This document shows positions 43,399 to 53,414 of a stretch of DNA of 64,000 nucleotides, in pieces (the stretch's first letter is position 1; every line of letters begins with the position of its first letter). A program made the position numbers and the translations under genes. This DNA is from Spiroplasma attinicola (GTDB taxonomy: Bacteria > Bacillota_I > Bacilli_A > Mycoplasmatales > VBWQ01), in assembly GCF_023509825.1 (NCBI RefSeq), contig NZ_JAKQXY010000001.1, positions 62,001-126,000 of the forward strand. The letters run 5' to 3'. Under the pieces are notes generated by a model. The model was not told the DNA's origin. It saw only the letters and a list, made by a program, of their open reading frames with translations, and did no database searches.

Positions 43399-43427
43399 AT
43401 AATGATAAAAATAAATAATTATGTCAA
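43399..43427 (-). promoter_or_regulatory. Promoter candidate for the structured RNA / DUF3800 unit
   Basis: TTGACA is followed 17 bases later by CATTAT on the minus strand. The -35 is a perfect consensus; the -10 matches 4 of 6 bases. Confidence 0.5.
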
Positions 43428-43567
43428 TTGATTTGATTAATAATAAAAAATTAATTGAAAGAGAAATTAATAATTATTTTAAATTTTTTGAAAAGAATTA
43501 GTAAAATAATTATTATTAATAATAAAAAAATATAAAACTAGTTTAATAAATAGAAAGGAACTTATTT

Positions 43568-44257
43568 ATGTTCCCTTGCATATCTAAAACTAAATATTTT
43601 AATTCAGGTATACACAATGTAATTAAAAATCGTAACTATACTTGTTCTAATTGTGACACAAATCAACTTATAATAAACGAATATTTATTTTCCGGTTATT
43701 GCGATATAACAGGAAATAATCATAATGGCTGCTCCCCAAGTTCTTATGCTACTTCTCTTCAACAAGAATCTTATTTAAAAATTATTGACAAAGTTGCTTT
43801 TATCTGTAGTAATGCTAGATGTAATAAAATGTCAGTTAATAATCTAGATGGAAACCCATATTTTAATATTTCTAAGTTAAATTCTAATGAGCTTGAAATT
43901 TTAGAATTATTAAAAATAAATAATAAGGAAATTTTATATAATTTATTAAAAGAATACTTTTTTACTTTAAGTCTAAATTTTAACTCTGCTGCTACTTTAC
44001 TTGCTAGAAAAATGTTAATGCATTTTGCTTTTGAATTAGGTTGTACAGAAAAAAATAAAAACTTTGTTTATTATGTTGAATTTATTAAAAATGATGGTAC
44101 TTTAGGCAAAAAATGAAATTCTAAATTAGATCAAATTAGAAAATTAGGTAATGAAGAAGCTCATGAAGTAAAAATTGCTTCCGATGAAGAACTTAAAACT
44201 ATAAAAATTATCATGTTAGAATTAATTAACTCACATTTTAAACCAGATATAATTTAA
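43568..44257 (+). CDS. DUF4145-domain protein
   Basis: The 229-residue protein has an N-terminal Cys-rich region that looks zinc-binding (YTCSNCDTNQ, then CDITGNNHNGC, and CSNARCNKM) and a helical C-terminal DUF4145 domain with SAATLLARKMLMHFAFELG and LDQIRKLGNEEAHEVK. DUF4145 is known from proteins linked to restriction and other defence loci, and it often caps nucleases; its biochemical role is unclear. One TGA (Trp) precedes NSKLDQ. AAAGGAAC lies before the ATG. It is on the strand opposite DUF3800 and next to rpsO, which marks the edge of the accessory island. Confidence 0.78.
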
Positions 44258-44405
44258 CTTTTAACTTTATCTTTACTCATAAATTCTTGCTTTTTCTCTC
44301 ATTTTCAAGTATTATTATATTGTTAGTGACTTATTATTGTTATTATTTATCTCTCAAATAATCGCTTTAATAAGCCGAATTTTATCATCAAGGAGAGAAC
44401 AAACT

Positions 44406-44675
44406 ATGGATCAAAAACATTACGAAAGTTTAATTAAAAAGTTTCGTTTAAATGATAAAGATACAGGATCAACACCTGTGCAAATTATTAATTTAACAAA
44501 AAGAATTTTGGAATTAACAGAACACCTAAAAGTTCAAAAAAAAGATGTACCTGCCAAAAGAACTTTATTAAAAATAGTTGCAACAAGAAAGACTTACTTA
44601 AAGTATTTAAAAACTCAAAAGTTAGAAAAATACACTTATGAAGAATTCATTAAAGCATTAAATTTAAAAAAATAA
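44406..44675 (+). CDS. rpsO: 30S ribosomal protein S15
   Basis: S15 is a primary 16S rRNA-binding protein. The 89-residue length and motifs DTGSTPVQIINLTKRI, LTEHL and RTLLKIVATRKTYLKYLK fit fully. GGAGAG precedes the ATG. In Bacillus rpsO lies between ribF and pnp; here pnp and ribF are elsewhere in the window, so the cluster has been broken up. The roughly 130-base leader may fold for S15 autoregulation, which I cannot confirm. Confidence 0.98.
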   Translation: MDQKHYESLIKKFRLNDKDTGSTPVQIINLTKRILELTEHLKVQKKDVPAKRTLLKIVATRKTYLKYLKTQKLEKYTYEEFIKALNLKK

Positions 44676-44682
44676 ATTAAAG

Positions 44683-44716
44683 AAATCACTTTATTATCTA
44701 ATAAAGTGATTTTTAT
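44683..44716. terminator. Bidirectional terminator between rpsO and uvrC
   Basis: AAATCACTTTATTA and TAATAAAGTGATTT form a 14-base-pair hairpin with a minimal loop, followed by TTTTATTTTT. It sits between the convergent rpsO and uvrC stops. Confidence 0.85.
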
Positions 44717-46482
44717 TTTTCAAAACTATGAAGTTCTGATCATAACTTATTTAAAACAGTCTTTGATTTCACAACTTGTTTCAATTCATCAAAACTAGCA
44801 TTTTGTAAATCATTAAAAGTAGGAAACTTAACTAAAATATCTTTTTGTAATTTCGGACCAATTCCTGGAATTGCTGCTAAAAAACTATTAATCATTGATT
44901 GACTTCGTTTTAATTTATGATATTTAATCGCATAATTGTGAACTTGATCTTGTAAGTTTGCTAAAAACAAAAAGCAAATATCATTTTTAGGAATATGAAC
45001 AACTTGAAAGTTACTATTAATTACACGATCTGTTTGATGTTTTTTATTTTTTGCCAAGCCAATTATTGGAATTTCTAAATTCAATAATTTTAAAGGATTT
45101 AAAGTTGCTTGAATTTGTGGTTTACCACCATCAACAATAATCAAATCTGGTAATGGTAACTTATTAACTAATAAATTATAATAACGGCGATAAATCATTT
45201 CCTCAAAACGATGAAAATCATCATTTAACTTTGGATTTAATAAGAATCGGCGATAATCATTAAAACTTGGCTTACCATCTTTATAAACAATCATCGCGCC
45301 AACACTAGCATTTTTATATAAATTAGAAACATCAAATACTTCTAAATGATTAATTTCTGGTAATTTTAATCATTGACTTAAGACTTTCATCATATTTACT
45401 TCGGCAGTCTTTGCTTTATCCAAATAATTTTTTCAAGCATAAACAGCATTAGTCTTAGCAATATTTAAAATATTTTCTTTTTTTCCTTTAACTGGATGTA
45501 AAAATTTAACCGTTGGAAATAATAATTTTAAATCAGCAATTTCTATTTCTTTAGGCAAGTAAATTTCTTTTGGTAAAGTATTTTTATTATAAAGTTGAGT
45601 ACAATAATTTCGGACAAAATCTTGAATATCCAAAAAATTATTAACACTAACATTTTCATCTTTTGCTTGCAATTTACCATTACGATAAAATAAAGTAACA
45701 ATACTAATTAAATCATCTTCTTTTAAATAATTAATAAAATCACGATCACCAAAATCTTGGAACTCAACTACTTGTTGTGATAAAAATAAATCAATCTTTT
45801 CTAATAAAATCTTAATCCGATTAGCTGCTTCATATTGTAAGTTTTCTGAACTAATATTCATACTATTTTGTAATTGTTTTTTAATATCAGTAACATTACC
45901 TTTGAAAAATTGATTGATTTTATTAATTTGATTTTGATAATAACTTCAAGGAACTTCTTTAAAACAAGCACCCGAACATTGTCCTAAATGATAATACAAA
46001 CAAGGTTTACCTAAATTACCAGCACATCTTCGCAATGGAAAAATTCTTTCTAATAATTTTAAAACTTCCCTTGCTCCTGTGCCATCAGGAAATGGTCCGT
46101 AATAAATCCCTTGATCTTTACTTGCTCGACGAACATAACGATATTGTGGATCTTTTTCATTTGTAATTTGAATATAAGGATATCTTTTATCATCAGCTAA
46201 CAAAATATTATATTTTGGATGATATTTTTTAATTAAAGTTTGTTCTAAAATCAAAGCTTCTTTTTCATTGTTTGTTGCAATAAAATCAATATCAGCAATG
46301 TCATTTACTAATTGCATTGTTTTAAAATTGCCTACTTTAGTAAAATAACTATTAACTCTTTTTTTTAATGATTTTGCTTTTCCAACATAAATTAATTGCT
46401 GATTTTTATCTTTATACAAATAACAACCAGAAACATTTGGTAAATTCTTAACTTGTTCAAGCAACATTTGTTTTTTTTCCAT
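44713..46482 (-). CDS. uvrC: Excinuclease ABC subunit C
   Basis: UvrC makes both incisions in nucleotide excision repair. The 589-residue protein has a GIY-YIG domain at the start (GCYLYKDKNQ, LIYVGKAKSLKKRV), a Cys-rich site (CAGNLGKPCLYYHLGQCSGAC), a UVR motif region, the RNase-H-like 3' nuclease with LEVFDVSN and LPDLIIVDGGKPQIQ, and a C-terminal helix-hairpin-helix (AIPGIGPKLQKDIL). Five TGA codons are Trp. It starts with MEKKQML at 46482 and is a single gene convergent with rpsO. Confidence 0.97.
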
Positions 46483-46572
46483 TATTCACCAAGCAATTAA
46501 TTTTGATTCTTTTAATAATTATATTATATAATTTTCTCAAAATAACCGAATAAAAAGCAAAAAAACAATTGT

Positions 46573-46656
46573 ATTTCAACAATAATTGGTACTGCTATTG
46601 TTCTTACTATTGCAGGGATTTTTAATAATAAGTTCTGCTATATTATTATTTTATAG
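46573..46656 (+). other. Possible fragment of a small hydrophobic protein gene
   Basis: The 246-base gap 46483-46728 is mostly AT-rich, but this stretch reads ISTIIGTAIVLTIAGIFNNK in one frame, with higher GC and a membrane-segment look, then a TAG. It has no start codon and stops soon upstream. It may be the remnant of a decayed membrane or phage gene. Confidence 0.25.
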
Positions 46657-46683
46657 TAATACTGCAAAAGAATGCTAATTAGG

Positions 46684-46689
46684 TATAAT
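46684..46689 (+). promoter_or_regulatory. -10 box of the following membrane protein gene
   Basis: TATAAT lies 39 bases before the chosen GTG start. No good -35 is seen at the right distance. Confidence 0.45.
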
Positions 46690-46728
46690 GCGAATTATTC
46701 CTAGTGTAAAATGAGGGAGCGATTAAAA

Positions 46729-47355
46729 GTGACAGAAAAATTTCAAAAACCTTTTAATAAACAATATAAAGAAGTTAGAATTGCTAGTCGAGTTTGAATT
46801 GGTGCTGGAATTGTATTTCTTTTAATTGTAATAACTCAAATGACTACCAATGCAATTGATCCTCTCAGTGTCGTTTGCTTAGTTTTTAGTATTTTGTTCT
46901 TATTTTATAGTTCAATTTTATCCCTTTTATATTGAAAATGTGCTCAATACCAAAAAAAGCAACAAGAAATTCCAAAATCATTTCGCATTATTACTGGTTT
47001 ACTTTTAATCCTTTATTTAACTTTTTATCAACTTGATCAAAAAAAATATCGTTCCTATCTTATTTTAAAAGAATGAAAATTTCATATTTTATTATGATTA
47101 TTTTGTGGTGCTATTATTGTCTTATCTAATCTTTATAATACCATTCATAATGGAAAAATATTTTGAATGTTAATATCTTTATTAATTGCAACGATAGTTT
47201 TTATTATTAATTTAAGTCTAATGATTTCAATTTGAAAGTATCAAGGAACTAATAATAAACTTTTTATTTTCTTAACAATCTTGACACTAAATTATCGCAA
47301 TTATCGTTTTTACAAAGAAATAATTACACTTAATCAAAACAAAGAAACTATTTAA
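46729..47355 (+). CDS. Polytopic membrane protein, unknown function
   Basis: The protein of about 208 residues has roughly six hydrophobic segments arranged in helical pairs (IGAGIVFLLIVITQMT, VVCLVFSILFLFYSSILSLL, IITGLLLILYLTFY, ILLWLFCGAIIVLSN, ISLLIATIVFIINLSLMI). It has a short cytosolic start and a charged end. No family is recognised. I chose the GTG at 46729 because GAGGGAG lies 10 bases upstream; an in-frame ATG at 46711 would overlap that site and add six residues. Several TGA codons are Trp. It is a single gene with its own terminator. Confidence 0.68.
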
Positions 47356-47385
47356 AAGCCTTCTAAGAATAATCTAGAAGGCTTT
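47355..47385. terminator. Hairpin terminator between convergent genes
   Basis: AAAGCCTTCTA and TAGAAGGCTTT pair with a 9-base loop; a T-rich tail follows 6 bases later on the plus strand. It lies between the polytopic protein and the FtsK-like gene. Confidence 0.75.
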
Positions 47386-47431
47386 AATTATTTTTTAGTT
47401 TCAATCAGGTTTTTAACTCTTATTAAATTTC

Positions 47432-48409
47432 TTATTCCACTTCATCTGGTGTTATTTCAACCTTTTGTGTGACATCTTTTTGAACTTGACCAAATGGCGT
47501 TAAATTACCACTTTCCTTTAAAACATTTTGGATTAATAGTTGTTGATTTTCTGATTTTTTCGATGATAGAGTGGAACTTTTAATTGGTGGCTCATCTTTA
47601 ATTTCTTTAACTTTAATTTCAGTTGTCTTTTGTACTTGAGTTTTTGTTACTTTAGAACTAGACTTTTGTGCTACTTGCTCTTGTGGTAATGATTTTTGGC
47701 TAATTTTTTCAACTTTTTGTTTTTGGAAATAATTAACTAATGGCTTAACAAAAAAGAATAAAATTGTTGTAAAGAAAAATCAAGGTTTATTAAAAAATAA
47801 TCATGAAAAACTAATTACAAGTAACAAGAAATTTAAAATTAAATTAGTAATAAAAGTTCCATAACTAGTAATTACAAGTAAACAATTACTAATAATTCCT
47901 CCCGCTGCAAAAGTAGGAAAAAAACTATTAACACTAGTTCAATCATTAAAAGCAATCGGTCGACCAAAAAACCCATGATAATTTTTAATAATAGTACTTT
48001 GTCATCAATTATTAAAGTAATTATTAAAACTAGTAAAATTATAAGAATGAAAACTAAGTCAAATTTTATGATTTGATATCGCAATTAAATTAATATTATT
48101 AACAAGTCAAGAAACCGCAATTAAACTAAAAATCATTGCAAAAACAAATGAAAATCTAATCTTAAAATAATAATTAAAACAAATTGGAATTGTCAAACCA
48201 AACAAGATTAAGTAAACTAAATACTTACTTCAACCAAATAAAAATAGGAAAATAAAATCATCAAATAATTTACCAACAGCAAATAAACGAAAAAAACTAA
48301 CAAATAAAAAAATTAGAAACAATAAACTAAAAAATAATACCGCAATTTCATCACCACGAATTTTAAGTTTTTTAATTTTAATTGGTTCTAACTTTTTCAA
48401 CTTTTTCAT
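47432..48409 (-). CDS. FtsK/SpoIIIE-like membrane domain without motor
   Basis: The 325-residue protein resembles only the N-terminal part of FtsK/SpoIIIE. It has a basic start (MKKLKKLEPIKIKKLKIRGD), four or five transmembrane segments (about 22-200) including AAGGIISNCLLVITSYGTFI, and then a charged linker rich in Lys, Gln and Ser ending TPDEVE. The ATPase motor domain and the gamma domain are absent, and no in-frame or frame-shifted continuation is seen before the terminator. Location next to an RNase J gene and pnp matches the Bacillus rnjB-spoIIIE neighbourhood, which supports the call. It may be a truncated gene or a membrane-only protein. Confidence 0.55.
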
Positions 48410-48424
48410 AACTCACCCTAAAGA

Positions 48425-50248
48425 TTAAATCTCATTAATAACTGGTAAAATCATTGGAATCTTGCCAGTCTCTTTTTTCATAAAGTCTTGCAACTCAATC
48501 TTGATTCGATTCTTTATTTCTATTGTACTAAAATTATTACTCTTTTGTGCTTTTTCGACTATATTGATAATAATATTTTGAATATTTTTTAACATTGCTT
48601 CATTATTTACCAAATAAACAACACCACGCATTTGTGCATCAATCAATGAAGTAATTTGTTTTGTTTTTCGGTCAATTGTTAAACCAGTAATTAAAACACC
48701 ATCACTCATTAATCTTCGTCTTTCTTCAATAACAATTGCTCCAATATCACCAACACCAATACCATCAACATAAATATCACCAGTATTAACAACATTTGGA
48801 TTATCTTTATTACGATTAGAATTATGATGACTAACATCAGATAAAACGCCATTATTAAATGTCACAATCTCACCATTATCTTGAATTAGAGCATTATTAT
48901 GAATTACTCCAGCTTCAATTGCAGCATTTCTAGCACTATTTAAATCTTTATATAAACCTTTAACTGGTAAGAAATATTTTGGTTCTAACATATTAGTTAA
49001 TAACTTAATGTCTTCATAAGATGCTTGCAAACTTCAAGCTTGTTTCTCAGAAATACTAATTACTTTAACATCAGTTCGTGCCAATTCATCTAAAACTCCA
49101 GCATGTGCTAATTCATTTCCCGGAATTGGTGGTGTTGCCAAAATAACAGTATCATCAGGCAATAAATTTAATTCATCATCACTATTTGTAGCAATTTTAT
49201 TCATTTTGGCAAATAATCGTTCACCACTACCTGTGACAATAATGACATTATCCTTGCTTTTTGTTGCTGCTTGTAAAGGAATAATTCTAATTTTATTTTT
49301 ATCAGGATCGTTAAGATTAAAAGTAACATTAAATCCTTTAAGATTTATTTTTGTTTGTGTTTTATCATTATTCAATGCCATTGCTTGTAAAACTTCGCTT
49401 AAAGTTCGCCCATGAACAGCAACTTTTCTTGTTGAACTTGTTTCATACATTGCTTGAAAAATTTCATTAATTCGAAATAAATCTTGATCATAACAAGCTA
49501 AAATAATTCTACCCGGTGCTTCTTTAATTATTGGTTCAAGTAAGTTTTGAATTTTATGATTTGGTGCTGTAAAATTTTTTCTTAAAGCCATTTGAGCTTC
49601 AGAAATCAACAATAAAACTTGATTTGCTTTATTAGTTGCTCTAATTTTAGCAATTTGATCCATTTTTGTTGTGAAATCATTATTTTCATTTCCAACAAGA
49701 ATATAGTCACTTAAATAAAAAATTGTTTCATCAGCATAATTTTCCTGATTTGCTTTTAACGGATGGTTACGACTGTGAATTGCATAACCTAAACTACCAG
49801 GAATTGAACTTGTGGTATTAAAAGCATCAACAAAAACATTAATATCATTGAAAAAAACTCGTTCATTAACATTAATAACTTTAAATTGAACATTATTACT
49901 ATTAATAAGACGAAAATATTTTAATTTTTGTTCAATCATAAATTTTGTTAAATCACTACTATAAATTGCAATTTTAGTTTTTCCATCTTTTGTTAAATCT
50001 CTTAATAAATAAGGCAAAGCGCCAAAGTTATCATCAGAAGGTTTACTAATAAAAATTGCTTTAATTCGTTGACGATTTTCTCTTAAGTAAGAAAAATCAG
50101 GAATAATTACATCAACTCCTAACATTTCTCGTTCTGGAAATTTTAAGCCAACATCAAAAATAAAAATATTATTATTAATTTCAATTAAATATAAATTTTT
50201 TCCCCGTTCATCTAAACCACCTAATGCTACAAATTTAATTTTTGCCAT
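48425..50248 (-). CDS. rnjB: RNase J-like protein with degenerate active site
   Basis: The 607-residue protein has the full RNase J architecture: beta-lactamase and beta-CASP domains and a C-terminal domain (GDIYVDGIGVGDIGAIVIEE). But the metal motifs are lost: the expected H-x-H-x-D-H reads KPSDDN (residues 69-74), keeping only Asp73; the HSIPDS motif reads SSIPGS; GDFKFD reads SDYILV; and PVHGEYR reads PVKGLYK. GALPYLL right after motif 2 resembles RNase J2. It is therefore probably a non-catalytic partner of RNase J1 (inference). The start at 50248 has GGAG 8 bases upstream, preferred over 50260. It follows pnp, as rnjB does in Bacillus. Confidence 0.85.
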
Positions 50249-50314
50249 TATTTTCTCCATTTATTATTTTATTCATCTGAATTTTAATATCCTTTCAATT
50301 TTACTAGTTTTTAA

Positions 50315-52423
50315 CTATTTAATAATTTCTAATTCAATCTTATCTTTTTCATTAATTTTTGCAACTTTAACATTAAAAACATCATTTACTTTAACAAAAT
50401 CAGCTAAAGTAATATTTTTTTTATTAAAGTGATTAGCAAATTGTGAAACATGAAGTAAACCATCAGTGCCATTTTTTAAATTAATAAAAGCACCAAAGTT
50501 TAAAACTTTAACAACTTTACCTTGAAATTGATCACCAACTACCACTGGTTTTAAATCAATAATATCTTCAATTAAAAATCATGCTTTATTAATTGCTACT
50601 TGGTCATAATGATAAATCACAATCTTTCCATCATCTTCAATATCAATTTTAACATTATTTGATTCACTAATTATTTTATTAATAACTTTACCACCTGAAC
50701 CAATAATATCGCGAATTTTATCAACTGGTACTTGCTTTTGTAAAATTTTTGGCGCATTTGGAGCCAAATTAGCTTTTGGTTTGGCAATTGTTTGATTCAT
50801 ACTTGCTAAAACTTGCATTCTAGCTGTTTTTGCTTGATTTAAAGCTTTAGTTAAGATATTAAAATCAAGTCCAGAAATTTTAATATCCATTTGTAAAGCG
50901 CAAATTCCTTTATCAGTTCCAGCAACTTTAAAGTCCATATCTCCTAAATGATCTTCTAAACCTTGAATATCAGTTAAAATTGCATATTGATCTTGTTCTT
51001 TAATTAATCCCATAGCAATTCCAGCAATTGCTGATTTAATTGGTACTCCTGCTGCCATTAAAGCTAAACTAGAAGCACAAATTGCTGCTTGTGATGTTGA
51101 GCCATTTGAAGCTAAAACTTCTGAAACAATTCTAATTGTATAAGGAAAATCTTGTTCACTAGGAATAATTTGCAATAATGCTTTTTCTCCTAAAGCACCA
51201 TGTCCAATTTCTCTTCTTGATGGTTTTCCAATTCTGCCAGTTTCACCAACAGAAAATGGTGGAAAATTATAATGATGCATAAAACGTTTATAATCATCTT
51301 TTCCTAAATCATCAATGATTTGTTGTTCACCTAAAGCACCTAAAGTTACAATTGATAAAACTTGCGTTTCACCACGATTAAACATTGCACTACCATGAAC
51401 AATTGGCAATAAATCAATTTTATTTGACAAAGGACGAATTTCTGTCAAATTTCTTCCATCAATTCTTTGGTTTGTTGTTAAAATCATTGTTCGCATTTCA
51501 ATTTTTAATAATTTTTCTAAACCATTAGTAATAAAATTAATAACCTTTTCTTCAGGAAAGTCTAAACTTTCAGTAAGATTTTGCTCAAAAAAATTAGTTT
51601 TAGCTTGTTCAATTATTATTTTAAATTGTTGATTACGACTATTTTTTTCTTTAATTGCTGTTAGTTCTTTAATTGCTGGTTGATATTGTTGTAAAAAGTT
51701 ATTAATTACATCTGGTGTAATTGATAAAGGCAGGTCAAGGTCTGACTTTTTAAAGTCTTTAATTAACTTTGTTTGAATTTCAATTAACTTTTTGATTTCT
51801 TTATGAGCTAATGCTACGGCTGCTAATAAATCTGTTTCTGACACTTCTAAAGCTTGTGCTTCAATCATATTAACAGCATCACAAGTACCACCAACTACTA
51901 ATTCCAATTGTGAATTGTTTAGTTGTTCTTTTGTTGGATTAATAATTCATTGCTCATTAATTCGTCCAATAACTACTGTCGCTGTTGGTCCTTGAAATGG
52001 TAAACCACTTAATGCTAATGCTAAACTAGTAGCAAAAGCACAAACAAAACGAACATCATGATTTTCACTTAAAGCTAAGATATTATTAACGACTTGAACA
52101 TCATAATAAAACCCTTTAGGAAATAAAGGACGAATTGATCGATCAATTAATCTGGCACATAAAGTTGCATATTCACCTGGAAAACCTTCTCGTTTTAAAA
52201 AACCACCAGGAATTTTACCAATTGAATATAATTTTTCTTGAAAAACAACTGTTAAAGGAAAAAAGTCATAAGAACTAGCAGTATTATTATAATTAACTGT
52301 TGTCAAAACAACGGTATCACCATATCTAATTGTTACAGCCGAAGCTGATAAATTGGCCATTGTTCCTAATTCAATTACTAGTTTTTCATTAGCAAAAGAA
52401 AAATTAAAAATATTTTCTGACAT
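50315..52423 (-). CDS. pnp: Polyribonucleotide nucleotidyltransferase
   Basis: PNPase degrades RNA 3' to 5' with phosphate. The 702-residue protein has both RNase-PH domains (first with FPLTVVFQEKLYSIGKIPGG, second with DGRNLTEIRPL and GRREIGHGALGEKAL-like RREIGHGALGEKALLQI), a KH domain (IRDIIGSGGKVINKII) and a C-terminal S1 domain (GDQFQGKVVKVLNFGAFINL). Length and order are standard. Two TGA codons are Trp. A candidate -10 TATAAT lies about 50 bases upstream on the minus strand. The RNase J-like gene follows after 66 bases. Confidence 0.98.
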
Positions 52424-52529
52424 TATATTTTTTTACGCTCCTTAAAAATTTAAAAAATACTTTATATTAAATTATAACATAAACAAAAACTGGTAAAATT
52501 AGGAAAAAAGAAAAAAAGAGGATTAAAAT

Positions 52530-52838
52530 ATGGCAAGAACAAAAAATGATTACGAAATTGATAAAAAAGAATTTGAAAAAATTAAAAACAAAGCCTTAAT
52601 TATTGATGTTCGTGATCGTGAAGAGTTTCAATTATTAAAAAGACTTCCCAATGCTATTAATGTTCCTTACCGAGAATTAATTGCTAATCCAGAAAAATTT
52701 ATTGCAACAAAAGATAAAATTGTTATTACCATTTGCAATGCAGGTCATCGTTCAACAGCAGCAGCACAATCATTACGAGAACAAGGCTATGAAAATGCTT
52801 TTGTCCTAACAATGGGAATTTATGGCTATTATCACTAA
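52530..52838 (+). CDS. Single-domain rhodanese-like protein
   Basis: The 102-residue protein is one rhodanese domain: IDVRDREEFQLLKRLPNAIN near 25-44 and the active loop CNAGHRSTAAAQSL with Cys69 as the expected persulfide carrier. It probably handles sulfane sulfur for thiolation or redox sensing. A transmembrane segment or signal peptide is absent, so it is cytosolic. AGAGG precedes the ATG. It is divergent from pnp. Confidence 0.92.
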   Translation: MARTKNDYEIDKKEFEKIKNKALIIDVRDREEFQLLKRLPNAINVPYRELIANPEKFIATKDKIVITICNAGHRSTAAAQSLREQGYENAFVLTMGIYGYYH

Positions 52839-52914
52839 ATAAGCATATCTCACCCTTCTAAAAATAAAAAGTTTTAAAATATTTAATGATTAAAACTTTA
52901 AATTAGGGGCAGTG

Positions 52915-53253
52915 ATGAAAATAAACATTAGACAATGGAATATATACTTGGCATGAGTACCATATACGGAAAACTTTAGAAAAAGGGAAACACGACCAGT
53001 AATTGTCATAAGAAAACACGGTGGAGATGTAATTATTTTACCAATAACTAGTCATATTGAAAAAAAATATCAATTTGATTTAGAAATTAATTTAAATCTA
53101 CCAAGTCTAATTAAAGTTGGAAATATTCAATCAATCAATCAAAAAGATATTATTGCTCCTTATCAAAATTTAGTAACAAAAAAAATAATTTACTTAAATA
53201 AAAATAAAAAATTAGAAATAATAAATAATTTAAACAAATTATTTACCGAATAA
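52915..53253 (+). CDS. PemK/MazF-family protein (candidate endoribonuclease toxin)
   Basis: The 112-residue protein resembles PemK/MazF: the start IRQWNIYLAWVPYTE, the conserved RETRPVIVIRKHGGDVIILPI strand pair (shown in part), SLIKVGNIQSINQKDI and an end LEIINNLNKLF. MazF toxins cut mRNA. The segment RPVIVI after an Arg-rich loop is typical, but the substrate and activity are unknown. No antitoxin gene is adjacent on either side, which is unusual for this family. One TGA is Trp. AGGGG precedes the ATG, and a terminator follows. Confidence 0.72.
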
Positions 53254-53256
53254 TAT

Positions 53257-53284
53257 AAAAAGACCATAACTGGTCTTTTTTCTA
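53257..53284 (+). terminator. Terminator of the PemK-like gene
   Basis: AAAAAGACCA and TGGTCTTTTT form a perfect 10-base-pair stem with loop TAAC, then TCT. A second small hairpin (GTTTACTG / CAGTAAAC) lies just downstream at 53286-53307. Confidence 0.85.
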
Positions 53285-53414
53285 TTGTTTACTGAATTAA
53301 CAGTAAACTAGGCCTATATAAGGGCGAAATCATAAATATAAGATACACACCTTTGTGCTAATATGATAATAACACAAGATTATTAATAATGAATATTTTT
53401 GCTTATTTTAAATC

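Noticed and set aside
43421-43501. 26-codon open frame in the gap before DUF4145
   Set aside because: It has no convincing ribosome-binding site, no recognisable motif, and overlaps the promoter of the candidate small RNA on the other strand.
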